Source: Pontivivens insulae (GTDB lineage Bacteria; Pseudomonadota; Alphaproteobacteria; Rhodobacterales; Rhodobacteraceae). From it: a stretch of 64,000 nucleotides of DNA. The notes beneath the pieces were generated by a model, which made no database searches, was not told the origin of the DNA, and was given only the letters and a program-made list of their open reading frames with translations. Below, piece by piece: positions 1-8,923 of the stretch. The stretch lies in contig NZ_OMKW01000002.1 in the NCBI RefSeq assembly GCF_900302495.1, positions 248,001 to 312,000 on the forward strand, in the 5' to 3' direction. Every line of letters begins with the position of its first letter. Within the stretch, counting starts at the first letter, position 1. The position numbers were made by a program, and so were the translations under genes.

Positions 1-1
1 G

Positions 2-253
2 ACCTCCGATATCTCAAAGCAGGTCTTCCCGATCACGCTCGACATTGATCATCCCCGGTGGCAGCCAACGTTGGAGCGTCTGCAACGGGCCAATGTTGAC
101 CTTGCCGCAGCAGAGAAAAAGACCGGTTTGGCGCGTATCTGGGGCAAGGCGGGCGGCTCGGCCCGCGCGGCACTGGCGTTCATCGGACTGTTCACCATCC
201 CTGTCAAAAGACACACGGTTCCCGTGCAAACCCGGCTGGAGCCTGCCTATTGA
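2..253 (+). CDS. acsF: Mg-protoporphyrin IX monomethyl ester oxidative cyclase, C-terminal fragment
   Basis: The reading frame is open from the window edge and gives the last 83 residues. The stretch with FPITLDIDHPRWQP and the end IPVKRH...RLEPAY match the C-terminus of the aerobic cyclase AcsF, which makes the isocyclic ring of bacteriochlorophyll from Mg-protoporphyrin monomethyl ester using O2 and a di-iron centre. The iron ligands lie upstream, outside the window. The stop codon overlaps the next start (TGATG), so it is co-translated with puhE. Family assignment rests on the tail and on the acsF-puhE-hemA order known from purple phototrophs; the 5' part is not visible. Confidence 0.88.
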   Translation, partial: TSDISKQVFPITLDIDHPRWQPTLERLQRANVDLAAAEKKTGLARIWGKAGGSARAALAFIGLFTIPVKRHTVPVQTRLEPAY

Positions 254-1086
254 TGCTGGGCCCTGTCGGCATAGCCGCCCTTGTGGCCATTTTCGCGTGG
301 TGGTTTTCCACCGGCGCGATTTTGGTGCTCGTGCGGCTGGCCGACCGTCTGGGCGGGCGCGCGCATTTGCGGGCGACGTTGTTGTGCTTGCCTTTTCTGG
401 CCGGTGGGTGGTGGGCGCTGATCGCGGGTTCAGGTGGAACCAGCGTTGCGCACGTCTATGCCGGGTTCCTTGGCGCGTTGGCGGTTTGGGGATGGTTTGA
501 ACTCGCTTTTTTAACCGGGATTATCACCGGACCACATATGCGGCCGTGCCCTCCAAACGTACCAGAATGGGAGCGTTTTATCCGAGCATGGGGCACGATC
601 GCTTATTCGGAGATTGCTCTGCTCGGCTCTCTCCTGCTGCTGGGCGTTCTGGTTTGGAATGAACCGAACAGTTTTGGGCTTTGGACGTTTGCGGTGCTGT
701 TTTTCGCCCGGATCAGCGCAAAGCTGAACGTCTATCTGGGAGTCCCCAACATCAACTTCGAATTTTTGCCCGCGCCAATGCGGCACCTTGGAAGCCATTT
801 CCGCGTGGCTCCGATGAACGCACTCTTCCCCGTCGCGATCACAGTTATGACGCTGGCGACAGGATGTTTCATTGAGCGCGTGATAGCGCTCGAGGGTGCT
901 CATGAGATAGGGTTCACGCTTTTGGCAGCGCTCACCGCGCTGGCTGCTCTCGAACACTGGGCGATGGTTCTGCCGCTGCAGGACGCAAAACTTTGGCGCT
1001 GGATGCTGGCGCTGATGGAAACAACCGGGCGTCAGGACGCCCCCACGACAAGAACACGACCAAGCGAGGACCGACATGGATTTTGA
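253..1086 (+). CDS. puhE: PuhE, photosynthetic complex assembly protein (DUF3623 family)
   Basis: A 277-aa polytopic membrane protein with about seven hydrophobic segments, beginning right after the start ([16 protein letters not shown]) and including [14 protein letters not shown]. It contains the conserved central stretch [17 protein letters not shown] typical of PuhE. PuhE proteins sit between acsF and hemA in purple bacterial photosynthesis clusters and modulate reaction-centre assembly and bacteriochlorophyll formation; the biochemical activity is not established. The start at 253 shares bases with the acsF stop; a TTG at 250 is possible but less likely. The 3' end overlaps hemA by 11 bases, so the three genes form one transcription and translation unit. 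Confidence 0.85.
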   Translation: MLGPVGIAALVAIFAWWFSTGAILVLVRLADRLGGRAHLRATLLCLPFLAGGWWALIAGSGGTSVAHVYAGFLGALAVWGWFELAFLTGIITGPHMRPCPPNVPEWERFIRAWGTIAYSEIALLGSLLLLGVLVWNEPNSFGLWTFAVLFFARISAKLNVYLGVPNINFEFLPAPMRHLGSHFRVAPMNALFPVAITVMTLATGCFIERVIALEGAHEIGFTLLAALTALAALEHWAMVLPLQDAKLWRWMLALMETTGRQDAPTTRTRPSEDRHGF

Positions 1087-2290
1087 AGCGCTTTTCCAAG
1101 ACCAGCTCGATGCGTTGAAGCAAGAGGGCAACTATCGCGTCTTCGCCGACCTCGAACGCCATTGCGGCAGTTTCCCCAGGGCGACCAACCGAAATGAGGG
1201 AGAGACGAGGGACGTCACTGTCTGGTGCTCGAACGATTATCTTGGCATGGGGCAGAATGATAAGGTCCTATCAGCGATGGAGCAGACCTTGCGCGAGTGT
1301 GGCGCAGGGGCAGGTGGAACCCGCAACATCTCCGGCACAAATCACCATCATCTGTTGCTGGAGCAGGAGCTTGCTGACTTGCACGGCAAGGATGATGCGT
1401 TGCTTTTCACCTCTGGCTACGTTTCCAACTGGGCAGCCCTTTCAACACTGGGTGCGCGCCTGCCAGGCGCGGTGATCCTCTCAGATGCGCTGAACCACGC
1501 CTCCATGATCGAAGGCATGCGGCATTCGCGGGCTAACAAGAAGATCTGGACCCACAATGATCCCGAAGATCTGCGACGGAAGTTGGCGGAATGTGATCCG
1601 GATGCACCCAAGATTGTCGCCTTTGAGAGCGTCTATTCCATGGATGGCGATATCGCACCGATTGCGGAGATTTGCGACGTCGCGGATGAGTTCGGGGCGA
1701 TGACTTATCTCGATGAGGTCCATGCGGTTGGGCTCTACGGTCCGCGTGGCGGCGGTGTGGCGGAGCAGGAGGGGTTGATGGACCGTATCACCCTGATCGA
1801 AGGCACATTGGGCAAGGCGTTTGGCGTGATGGGCGGCTATATCACGGGCTCGACCGCGCTCTGCGATTTCATTCGGTCTTTTGCGTCGGGCTTTATCTTC
1901 ACAACAGCCCTGCCGCCTGCGGTCGCGGCCGGTGCCACAGCGTCGATCCGCCATCTGAAGGTCAGCCGGTTCGAGCGGGCGCAACAGGCCCGTCGCGTGG
2001 CGCAACTGCGGGCGCAACTGGATGCGGTTGGCATTCCCCACCTGCCCAACCCCTCGCACATCATCCCGGTGATGGTGAAGGACCCGGTGAAGTGCAAGAT
2101 GATCTCGGACATGCTGATGGATGAATGGGGCATCTATGTGCAGCCCATAAACTATCCCACAGTGCCCAAAGGGACGGAGCGTTTGCGTATCACACCATCC
2201 CCATTGCACACCGACGCCGATCTGGAACATTTGGTACGCGCATTGACGGATTTGTGGTCACATTGTGCGCTGTCGCGCGCGGTCGCCTGA
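1076..2290 (+). CDS. hemA: 5-aminolevulinate synthase
   Basis: A 404-aa PLP enzyme that condenses glycine with succinyl-CoA to give 5-aminolevulinate, the first step of heme and bacteriochlorophyll synthesis by the Shemin pathway. Visible marks are the [13 protein letters not shown] substrate region, [12 protein letters not shown] with the PLP-contacting Asp and His, and EGTLGKAFG with the Schiff-base lysine at about residue 247. The length matches alphaproteobacterial HemA (about 400-410 aa). It overlaps puhE, which ties precursor supply to the photosynthesis operon. Many phototrophs carry a second copy (hemT), so this may be the phototrophy-linked isozyme. The next gene, fliG, is convergent, 12 bases away. 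Confidence 0.95.
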   Translation: MDFEALFQDQLDALKQEGNYRVFADLERHCGSFPRATNRNEGETRDVTVWCSNDYLGMGQNDKVLSAMEQTLRECGAGAGGTRNISGTNHHHLLLEQELADLHGKDDALLFTSGYVSNWAALSTLGARLPGAVILSDALNHASMIEGMRHSRANKKIWTHNDPEDLRRKLAECDPDAPKIVAFESVYSMDGDIAPIAEICDVADEFGAMTYLDEVHAVGLYGPRGGGVAEQEGLMDRITLIEGTLGKAFGVMGGYITGSTALCDFIRSFASGFIFTTALPPAVAAGATASIRHLKVSRFERAQQARRVAQLRAQLDAVGIPHLPNPSHIIPVMVKDPVKCKMISDMLMDEWGIYVQPINYPTVPKGTERLRITPSPLHTDADLEHLVRALTDLWSHCALSRAVA

Positions 2291-2302
2291 GGTCGGTAGG
2301 GT

Positions 2303-3367
2303 TCAGGCATGGGGGTCGATCAAAGTGATCTCCCCATCCTGCGCCAGCTTTTGAATCGCGGCGATGACGATGGCCTGCGCCTGTTCGCCGGCCTTTTGAG
2401 GCACCTCCTCCAACTGTTCGATCTGTTCTGCAAACCGTTCTGCCAGCCGCTTCGAAATATTGCCCAGGATGAACGGTGTCGTGGCAAGTCGCATGTCGTC
2501 GGATGTTTTCAGTGCGGTTAGCAACGTGTCCTCATCCACACTGCGCACAATCTGGCTGACGTCACGCTCTGCCACGCGTTTGGCGATATCGGCGAAGGTA
2601 AACATGACCTTTTGAACTTCCGCGGACAGATCCGGAGTCTCATCGGACAGGCGTTCCAGCATCAAGGCGCGGACATTGCTCGAGAGATTGTTCATCATCC
2701 CCGCAATCATATCTGCCGGTTTGGCCACGGATAGCTTGTCTCGCATGTCAGCGAGCAGGTTTTCCTCAAGCGTTTTCGATAATATTGCCGACACGTCGGG
2801 TGAGAGGCGTGGTGGACGCGACAGCCGCAATACAGCGCGCTGACCGATTTCAGGTTCGATATATTCGAGCACGGCAGCTGCTTCCGACGCGCGCAATTCG
2901 CTCAGAATAACTGCAATCGTCTGAGGGTGTTCGACCTGCAAAATCCGGGCCAGATTGGGCGGTGGCATAGCGCCGAGTTGGTCCCAGACCATTCGCTCGG
3001 TCGGCGCGCTCAGACGATCGAGCAGACGCGACACCTCCGCGTCATCCATTACCTGCCCCAGAAGCTGCCGCGCAATCTCTGTACCGGTGGTGAGGTCGCG
3101 TTTGCCGGCCAGTTCCTCCAGAAACTCGGTGATTACATCTTCGAGAACGGCGTTGGGCACCTGTCGCAGACCGGTGATGGCCAAGGCAAACCGCTGCAGT
3201 TGCGCTGCCGTCAGTTCCTTCAGAATGGGTGCTGCGGCATCCGGGCCCAGAACGGCCAGTACAATTGATGCTTTTTGCGTGCGCGAAAGCTCAGCCTGCA
3301 CTGCAGGCGGTCGTGCTCCCAACCGGGTTTCCTGAGGGGGCGGGGCAATTTGGCGGTCAGTTTGCAT
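2303..3367 (-). CDS. fliG: Flagellar motor switch protein FliG
   Basis: A 354-aa C-ring protein that transmits torque from stator to rotor. The middle domain has the EHPQTIA motif (FliM contact) and the C-terminal part is the charged armadillo-like torque domain. The start at 3367 overlaps fliP by 11 bases; a longer frame begins upstream at 3418 but would lie deep inside fliP. It is the last gene of the operon fliF-fliH-fliN-fliP-fliG, whereas in most bacteria fliG follows fliF directly. The N-terminal 25 residues are proline-rich and variable, which is usual for Rhodobacterales FliG. Confidence 0.9.
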   Translation of the reverse strand: MQTDRQIAPPPQETRLGARPPAVQAELSRTQKASIVLAVLGPDAAAPILKELTAAQLQRFALAITGLRQVPNAVLEDVITEFLEELAGKRDLTTGTEIARQLLGQVMDDAEVSRLLDRLSAPTERMVWDQLGAMPPPNLARILQVEHPQTIAVILSELRASEAAAVLEYIEPEIGQRAVLRLSRPPRLSPDVSAILSKTLEENLLADMRDKLSVAKPADMIAGMMNNLSSNVRALMLERLSDETPDLSAEVQKVMFTFADIAKRVAERDVSQIVRSVDEDTLLTALKTSDDMRLATTPFILGNISKRLAERFAEQIEQLEEVPQKAGEQAQAIVIAAIQKLAQDGEITLIDPHA

Positions 3368-4100
3368 AACCACCGACCAAAGCACCCGCCAATAAAGCCC
3401 AGCCATCCGCCAGGACAAAGAAGGCGAGTTTGAAAGGCATGGAGACGATTGCAGGGGGGACCATCATCATGCCCATCGACATCAGGATCGCGGCAATCAC
3501 CAGATCAATCACCAGAAACGGGATGAAGATCAGAAACCCAATCTCGAACCCTCGCTGCACCTCGCCCAACAGGAATGATGGAACCAGCAGATCGAGCGGC
3601 GGATTTGCCAGGTCAGCTATCCCGGCCTCTCCCCTAGCGTCGGCTAAAATACTTAGTGTTCCGGGGTCTACGCGCCCGGACATGAAAACACGGAACGGAT
3701 CCAGCGTTGCGGTGAACGCCTCATCAATCTCGATCTGACCTTCGCTGAAGGGTTGCAGGCCGTTTGCCCAAGCTTTGGCAAAGACAGGTTCCATGACAAA
3801 CCACGTAAGGAACAACGCCAAGCTGACCAGCAACATATTTGGAGGGGCCTGCTGGACCCCAATTGCTTGCCGAAGCATAGACAATACTATGATCATAAAG
3901 GGAAAACATGTGAGCATGATTGCAAGACCCGGCGCCAGGCTGAGCACTGTCACGATCAGGAAAAGCTGGATCGTCCGCATGCTGACGGAACCGCCTTCTC
4001 CCAGATCGAGTGAAAGGCTCTGCGCGTGAGCAGGCGCGGCCATCGAAATTGCCATCAGGCATACGCAAACTGTAAGGACCCGCCGCAGGTCAACCGCCAT
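3357..4100 (-). CDS. fliP: Flagellar type III export gate protein FliP
   Basis: A 247-aa inner-membrane protein of the flagellar export gate (FliPQR). It starts with a cleavable signal peptide (residues 1-26, ending APAHA), followed by hydrophobic segments with the family motifs SLAPGLAIMLTCFPFMIIV and QQAPPNMLLVSLALFLTWF, and ends with two transmembrane segments including PFKLAFFVLADGW. Length is normal for FliP. It overlaps fliN by 11 bases upstream and fliG by 11 bases downstream. fliQ and fliR are not in this window, so the rest of the gate must be encoded elsewhere. Confidence 0.93.
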   Translation of the reverse strand: MAVDLRRVLTVCVCLMAISMAAPAHAQSLSLDLGEGGSVSMRTIQLFLIVTVLSLAPGLAIMLTCFPFMIIVLSMLRQAIGVQQAPPNMLLVSLALFLTWFVMEPVFAKAWANGLQPFSEGQIEIDEAFTATLDPFRVFMSGRVDPGTLSILADARGEAGIADLANPPLDLLVPSFLLGEVQRGFEIGFLIFIPFLVIDLVIAAILMSMGMMMVPPAIVSMPFKLAFFVLADGWALLAGALVGGYAN

Positions 4101-4395
4101 CGCGCATCTCCGCCACTTCAGTAAGGCGCACTGCCAGTCGGCCGGTGCCGTCCTCGCTCTCTTGCAATTCGCCGCGTGCGATGAGCCTGTCCCCGATATA
4201 GAGCTCGACGGGATCGTTCAGACCAGCATCTAGTGCGAGTACCGCGTCCCGGCGCAGCTTTACGAGATCTGAGATCATCGGTCGTGCCTTGCCGACACTG
4301 ACGATGACTTCGATTGGCACACCCTGAAAGGCGCGGGGTGTCCTGTTGGGGGTCGATGCCGTCACATGATCGGATGTATCGTCAAGCGCTGTCAT
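4090..4395 (-). CDS. fliN: Flagellar motor switch protein FliN
   Basis: A 101-aa protein consisting of a SpoA/FliN C-ring domain after a short 25-residue N-terminal tail. Typical elements are VPIEVIVSVGKARPMISDLVKLRRDAVLAL and VELYIGDRLIARGELQ. FliN tetramers form the base of the C-ring and bind the FliH-FliI export complex. It overlaps fliH by 4 bases (ATGA type) and fliP by 11, so translation is probably coupled. No fliM is present nearby. Confidence 0.88.
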   Translation of the reverse strand: MTALDDTSDHVTASTPNRTPRAFQGVPIEVIVSVGKARPMISDLVKLRRDAVLALDAGLNDPVELYIGDRLIARGELQESEDGTGRLAVRLTEVAEMRDGG

Positions 4396-4973
4396 ATATG
4401 TGCCGCCATTCTGTCATTTGTTGCTGCGGGCGCGAGAACGGCGCTGCGCAATTCGGTCATCAGTTCATCCGTATTGATCTGGAAACAACGCTTGTCCGCC
4501 GTGATGCGTACCTCCGCCGGACCAAGTGTATTGTCGGGTGTTGCCGCAATCCCTTCAGGCAGATGCGCGGCGAGACCTTTGAGCTGCTTTGCGTTTGCAT
4601 GGACGGTGATGGAATCGTTGTGGCAGCGCGTCAAAATTTGCTGCGTGGTGGCGCCGATCACTTCCCCATAGTGACGGGCCAGCAAAGGAGGAAATAACGT
4701 GTCCAGCATCGCTTCGAGCAGTTCGAGCATCTGGTTTATATTTTCGGTGCGCTGCGCTGCCAGCAGCAGCGCGTGATCCTGTAAAGCCTCGCTCACACCG
4801 GCCAGGATCTGCTGGGATTGCTGATTTGCGCCCTCGGTTGCGCGGGCGACGCCGTCGCGAAAACCCTCCTCATAGGATTTTTCGGCCACAGTCGTCTTGT
4901 TCGGACTGGGTTCGGGCCTTTGCGCGTCATCAGTGGCTTCAAAGTCGACGAGATGCAGAGTGCGCAAGTTCAT
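4392..4973 (-). CDS. fliH: FliH-like flagellar assembly protein
   Basis: A 193-aa soluble, mostly helical protein between fliF and fliN. Sequence similarity to FliH is weak, as usual for this family, but the size, the YEEGFRDGVARA repeat-like helix at residues 34-45, the long amphipathic helical middle and the ordered C-terminal domain fit FliH, the regulator of the FliI export ATPase. It overlaps fliF by 4 bases and fliN by 4 bases. The assignment rests partly on gene order; the product could also be annotated as a hypothetical flagellar protein. Confidence 0.7.
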   Translation of the reverse strand: MNLRTLHLVDFEATDDAQRPEPSPNKTTVAEKSYEEGFRDGVARATEGANQQSQQILAGVSEALQDHALLLAAQRTENINQMLELLEAMLDTLFPPLLARHYGEVIGATTQQILTRCHNDSITVHANAKQLKGLAAHLPEGIAATPDNTLGPAEVRITADKRCFQINTDELMTELRSAVLAPAATNDRMAAHI

Positions 4974-6514
4974 GTCTTCAACTCCGCAATCATGTCAGAG
5001 TCGATCCATGACTTGACCAGCGCGGTTGCGTCACCGCCCCGTTCCGCAACTTGTTTTTTCAGGGTATCTGTTGGCTGCTCGACCTGTTGATCTTCGGTGG
5101 AGAGCGATGCTGGCGCCGGTTCCGGTGTCGGAAGTACGTTCGGGCCGAGGGTTTCGAGAACATTCACGTCGGCATTGCGCGGCGTAAGGAGGGGGCGCAG
5201 AACAAAGACCCCTAATGCGATGGCCACCAGACCCAGCACGCCAAGCTGTGCGAGAAGCGCGACCGGTAGGGTCGACAAGTAGTCAGGGCTGGTGATTTCA
5301 GTCCCAACATCAGGCGGTTCGGGGAACTGCAGGCTTTGAAGGGTGATGACATCGCCCCGCTCCTCGCTAAAGCCGATTGCAGATTTCACAAGATCTGCCA
5401 GCACTTGAAGCTCTTGCGGGCTTCTGGCCTCCCATACGGAATTGCCGTCGGCCCCAATGCCGCGCACGCCATCGACGAGGACCGCAACTGTCAGCCTGCG
5501 GATATCCCCCGGTGGTCGGACGCGCTCGCGCAGCACCTCGGACACGTCGTAACTCGTCCGTTCGCGGGTACGGGTGAGCTCTCGCCTGTTCTCGCCAGTC
5601 TGCCCGGCTGCGTCTCCATCGGGAAGGTTGCTTGCGACGGTGACCGCCCCCGCGGCACCGCCAGCGCTGTTTTCGAGATCCTCTTCAATATCTGACGAAA
5701 TCGCAACGCGGCTATCGGGATCAATCACACGCTCTGTGATTGTTTCGGCTTCGGTGATGGCCTCTAGTGAAACCTCAACAATTGCGCGTCCCTGGCCAAC
5801 GCGCGCCTCAAGAAGGCGCTCGACATTTTGGCGCATCGCGGATGCACGATGATCCACCATAAAGGTGTCGACCTCGGCATCCCGGGCGACAAGTTGCCCG
5901 GCCTCTGCATCGATGACAGCCACGTTTTCCGGTTCCACACCCGCGATCGCGGAGGCAATCAAATGCCGCACTGCATCCGCATAGCTTCCAGTAACCCTTC
6001 CACTTGCCATGGTGAGTGTAACGGAGGCGCTAGATGTCGCCGCCCGATCAAACGGTCCCTCGGCAAGCTGCGAAATATGCACCCTTGCCGCCCGCACGTC
6101 GGGTGATGACGCGATGGTCCGGGCCAGCTCGCCTTCTTGCGCACGCGCATAAGCTGCATTGAACATTTGCGATGTCGTCCCGAATCCCGAGAGCGAATCG
6201 AGCAGCTCATAGCCAGCGTTTCCCGATGCTGGCAGGCCTTGCCCCGCCAGATTCATGCGCACACGATCCCGTGCTGATGCTGGAACATAGATTGCGCTGC
6301 CACGGACCTCTAACGGTACGCCCTCGACCTCTAGCGCAGTGACGACGCCAGATGCAGCCATTGGGTCAAGGCCCGCATACAAAAGCTCCATCTGCGGTGA
6401 GGATGCGACGCGAAGCATCGTCAAAATCAGTGCAAAAATTGCGACAGCAGCCAGACCACTGGCGATCTGACGATTCCGGTTCAAAGAGGCAAATGAGTTG
6501 ATAAGGCTTTGCAC
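4970..6514 (-). CDS. fliF: Flagellar MS-ring protein FliF
   Basis: A 514-aa protein with an N-terminal transmembrane helix (about residues 18-36), the YscJ/FliF ring-building domains (ELLYAGLDPMAASGVV, GYELLDS, GFGTTSQMFNAAYARAQEGELARTI), a low-complexity periplasmic stretch near residues 270-310, a second membrane helix near residue 430 (PVALLAQLGVLGLVAIALGVFVL) and a cytoplasmic tail that binds FliG. It is the first gene of the leftward flagellar operon and is divergent from fliL across a 105-base regulatory gap. Confidence 0.93.
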   Translation of the reverse strand: MQSLINSFASLNRNRQIASGLAAVAIFALILTMLRVASSPQMELLYAGLDPMAASGVVTALEVEGVPLEVRGSAIYVPASARDRVRMNLAGQGLPASGNAGYELLDSLSGFGTTSQMFNAAYARAQEGELARTIASSPDVRAARVHISQLAEGPFDRAATSSASVTLTMASGRVTGSYADAVRHLIASAIAGVEPENVAVIDAEAGQLVARDAEVDTFMVDHRASAMRQNVERLLEARVGQGRAIVEVSLEAITEAETITERVIDPDSRVAISSDIEEDLENSAGGAAGAVTVASNLPDGDAAGQTGENRRELTRTRERTSYDVSEVLRERVRPPGDIRRLTVAVLVDGVRGIGADGNSVWEARSPQELQVLADLVKSAIGFSEERGDVITLQSLQFPEPPDVGTEITSPDYLSTLPVALLAQLGVLGLVAIALGVFVLRPLLTPRNADVNVLETLGPNVLPTPEPAPASLSTEDQQVEQPTDTLKKQVAERGGDATALVKSWIDSDMIAELKT

Positions 6515-6580
6515 CGGGATTCTCCTAAGCGTAACTGCGCGACATTTTTCTGCGCTGAGGCGAGAGATAGATCGTCCGAC

Positions 6581-6595
6581 TTAACAATTGGTTAG
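6581..6595. promoter_or_regulatory. Candidate CtrA-type box between divergent fliF and fliL
   Basis: TTAA-N7-TTAG (TTAACAATTGGTTAG) lies in the 105-base gap between the two divergent flagellar operons. It differs by one base from the CtrA consensus TTAA-N7-TTAA. CtrA is known to control flagellar genes in several Rhodobacterales. The motif is short and AT-rich, so chance occurrence is possible; its position makes it a plausible shared control site. Confidence 0.45.
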
Positions 6596-6619
6596 TCTGC
6601 AGTCGGTTAGCTGATCGGT

Positions 6620-7129
6620 ATGAGCGATACTGATTCTGAGAATGGCCAAGGTGTCAAAAAGCGTCCAATGCGGGCGATGGTCCCATTGCTGTTTGGGCTC
6701 ATCGGTGGCGTGGGCATAGGGTTCGCGGCAGTCTTCTTCGACCCGTTGGAGTTGTTGGCTGACCCGCCAGAATCGCCGGTGGAAACCGATGTCGAAAGTA
6801 CCGAAGCGGATACTTCCGCTCCGATGACGACTGCAGCATTTCTTCCGATTCCGCCGGTTGTCGTGTCACTGGGGCCAGATGCGCCAAAACCCCATCTAAG
6901 GTTCGCAGCAACGCTCGACATACATCCAGATCGGCTTGCGGAGGCGGAGTATTTGCTGCCGCGCATCAGTGACGTGCTGATCACCTATCTGCGCGCGGTG
7001 CGGCCGACCGACCTTGAAGATCCATCCGCAATGTTCCGCTTACGCGCGCAGATGATGCGCCGGGTTGAGCTGATCTTGGGGCCCGAAAGCGTACGCGACC
7101 TGCTGATAACCGAATTCATCCTCGCATAG
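6620..7129 (+). CDS. fliL: Flagellar basal body-associated protein FliL
   Basis: A 169-aa protein with a short cytoplasmic N-terminus, one transmembrane helix (residues 20-41, AMVPLLFGLIGGVGIGFAAVF), an acidic linker rich in Glu, Asp, Ser and Thr, and a C-terminal FliL domain (FLPIPPVVVSLG ... HLRFAATLDI ... LITEFILA). FliL surrounds the stator units and stabilises motor function. It heads the rightward operon. The stop (7127-7129) shares a base with the GTG start of the next gene. Confidence 0.88.
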   Translation: MSDTDSENGQGVKKRPMRAMVPLLFGLIGGVGIGFAAVFFDPLELLADPPESPVETDVESTEADTSAPMTTAAFLPIPPVVVSLGPDAPKPHLRFAATLDIHPDRLAEAEYLLPRISDVLITYLRAVRPTDLEDPSAMFRLRAQMMRRVELILGPESVRDLLITEFILA

Positions 7130-7503
7130 TGGAGTACAGATTGATGGAGCTTATATTGAATGGTGCAACCGTTCTCGCAGCAACGATTGCTGCAATCTAT
7201 TGCTGTGTCTTGTCCCGAAAATTGTCACGCTTGCAGCGATTGGATGACGGCATGGGCGCATCAATCGCGACCCTGGCCAAACAATGCGGTGCGCTGCAGG
7301 ACACAGTGCGCCAAGCAAAAACCTCTGGCGCGCAGATGCAGGAGGAGCTTGTGGCGCAAACCGCAAGAGCGGAACGTGCGGCAGGCCGCTTGGAACTGCT
7401 TCTGGCCACTGTGCATGACAGCAAATCGGGTGAAAGCCGCCCGGTTGCGGCCAGGCCGCAGGCAGGATCGGACTTGCGAGACATCTATAAGGCGATGCGG
7501 TGA
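7129..7503 (+). CDS. Small membrane-anchored flagellar-locus protein (DUF6468-like)
   Basis: A 124-aa protein with one N-terminal transmembrane helix (about residues 9-27, NGATVLAATIAAIYCCVL) followed by a coiled-coil of about 70 residues and a short C-terminal helix DLRDIYKAMR. Its size, topology and place between fliL and a MotE-like gene fit the uncharacterised DUF6468 proteins of alphaproteobacterial flagellar loci. The start is GTG at 7129, overlapping the fliL stop; an ATG at 7144 is an alternative. It overlaps the next gene by TGATG. Function unknown; a stator or basal-body accessory role is inference from position. Confidence 0.7.
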   Translation: MEYRLMELILNGATVLAATIAAIYCCVLSRKLSRLQRLDDGMGASIATLAKQCGALQDTVRQAKTSGAQMQEELVAQTARAERAAGRLELLLATVHDSKSGESRPVAARPQAGSDLRDIYKAMR

Positions 7504-8057
7504 TGGCACAGTCTCGTGCACTCTTGCTCATCGCACTTGTTCTTGCGGTACCTGCCGGCGCCCGTCTCCCCGATCTTGCGAACAGCCTGTTGCCATTGGC
7601 ACGCGACTGGGTGGCACCTGCGCAGGCCAATGTCAGTGTGGTGGAGGATGGTGAAGAGAGCTCGGCCTTGCTCGAAGCGATCCGCGTGCGCCAGACGGAG
7701 CTGTCGGGTTGGCAGGAGGCTCTCTCCGAGCGGGAGCAGGCGGTTGAATCGGCGCAGGCCCAACTCGAAGCCCGACTGTCAGAACTCGCGGCAGCTGAGG
7801 AGCGGCTTGCGCAGACATTGGCCCGTGTTGACGTCGGCGCTGAGGACGATATTGCCCGGCTGACAGCCGTTTTTGAGAACATGAAGGCGGACACCAGTGC
7901 GGCGCTGTTCGAACAAATGGAGCCACGGTTCGCAGCTGGTTTCTTAGGACGGATGCAACCAGAGGCGGCTGCAGATATTTTGTCAGCCTTGCCGACGGAG
8001 AGCGCGTACGCGATCTCGGTTGTCTTGGCGGGCCGCAATGCAGGAGCAGGCCAATGA
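7503..8057 (+). CDS. MotE-like periplasmic flagellar protein (MgtE N-domain type)
   Basis: A 184-aa protein with an N-terminal signal or anchor helix (RALLLIALVLAVPAGA), a central coiled coil (residues about 55-105, rich in Glu, Ala, Gln) and a C-terminal MgtE-N-like repeat (MEPRFAAGFLGRMQPEAAADILSALP). This is the architecture of MotE, the periplasmic chaperone of the stator partner MotC described in rhizobia. It sits directly before motA, supporting a motor role. The start at 7503 overlaps the previous stop (TGATG); GTG at 7500 is an alternative. It overlaps motA by 4 bases. Confidence 0.72.
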   Translation: MAQSRALLLIALVLAVPAGARLPDLANSLLPLARDWVAPAQANVSVVEDGEESSALLEAIRVRQTELSGWQEALSEREQAVESAQAQLEARLSELAAAEERLAQTLARVDVGAEDDIARLTAVFENMKADTSAALFEQMEPRFAAGFLGRMQPEAAADILSALPTESAYAISVVLAGRNAGAGQ

Positions 8058-8923
8058 CAGGCGTCATCGGCATTGTCGTCGTGCTTGTCATGGTATTCGG
8101 TGGATACCTGTGGAGCGGGGGCAAATTCGGCGTAATTCTAGGGTCGCTTCACTACGAATTGATGATCATCGGTGGGTCCGCGGTTGGCGCGTTCATCATT
8201 GCCAATAGCAGCCAGCTCATCAAGCAGACACTCAGTGATCTTGGGCGCGTTTTCCGTGGCAGTCGCTGGCGGGAGGAGGACTATGCCGACCTGCTCATCT
8301 TGCTCTTTGCTCTTTTGCGGGTGGCCAAGAAAAACCCGGCCGAGCTAGAGGAGCATATCGAGCAACCGCAGGAGAGTTCGATTTTCAACGCCTATCCCCG
8401 CCTGCTGGCAGATGGCGAATTGGTCGAAATTATTTGCGACACGCTCCGCGCCCAGACTCTGAACTACGATGATCCGCATCAGGTGGAAGAAGTTCTGGAA
8501 AAGCGGCTTGAGGCGCGGCTCCATCACTCCTTGGAAAGTGCGCATGCCCTTCAGGTCATGGCGGACGGGCTTCCCGCCCTCGGAATCGTCGCGGCTGTCT
8601 TGGGCGTGATCAAAACGATGTCGTCCATTGATCAACCGCCTGAGGTCCTTGGGAAAATGATCGGTGGAGCGCTTGTCGGGACATTTCTGGGAGTCTTCCT
8701 GTCCTACGCATTTGTCGGTCCGTTTGCGGCAAAGGTGCGAGCAGTGAAGGAGCAGGAAAATTCCCTCTACCTTCTCGTGAAGGAGGTGCTTGTTGCAGCG
8801 CTTCACGGTCACGCACCCAACATCTGCGTGGAAATCGGCCGGCAGAACACCCCGCGAGATCTGCGTCCGTTGTTCGATGAACTCGATGAAGCACTTCGCA
8901 ATGCGCCTGGCAAAGCGGCATGA
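8054..8923 (+). CDS. motA: Flagellar motor stator protein MotA
   Basis: A 289-aa proton-channel stator subunit. Four membrane segments are visible: residues 3-20, 31-50, 170-192 (GLPALGIVAAVLGVIKTM) and 200-225 (MIGGALVGTFLGVFLSYAFVGPF), with the large charged cytoplasmic loop that contacts FliG between segments 2 and 3. Length matches the alphaproteobacterial type (about 290 aa). No motB follows; instead the next gene encodes a secreted protein, overlapping by 4 bases. motB is presumably elsewhere in the flagellar locus. Confidence 0.93.
   Translation: MTGVIGIVVVLVMVFGGYLWSGGKFGVILGSLHYELMIIGGSAVGAFIIANSSQLIKQTLSDLGRVFRGSRWREEDYADLLILLFALLRVAKKNPAELEEHIEQPQESSIFNAYPRLLADGELVEIICDTLRAQTLNYDDPHQVEEVLEKRLEARLHHSLESAHALQVMADGLPALGIVAAVLGVIKTMSSIDQPPEVLGKMIGGALVGTFLGVFLSYAFVGPFAAKVRAVKEQENSLYLLVKEVLVAALHGHAPNICVEIGRQNTPRDLRPLFDELDEALRNAPGKAA

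Noticed and set aside
2285-2308. GCCTGA...TCAGGC inverted repeat between hemA and fliG as terminator
   Set aside because: Only six base pairs, overlaps both stops, and no T-run on either strand.
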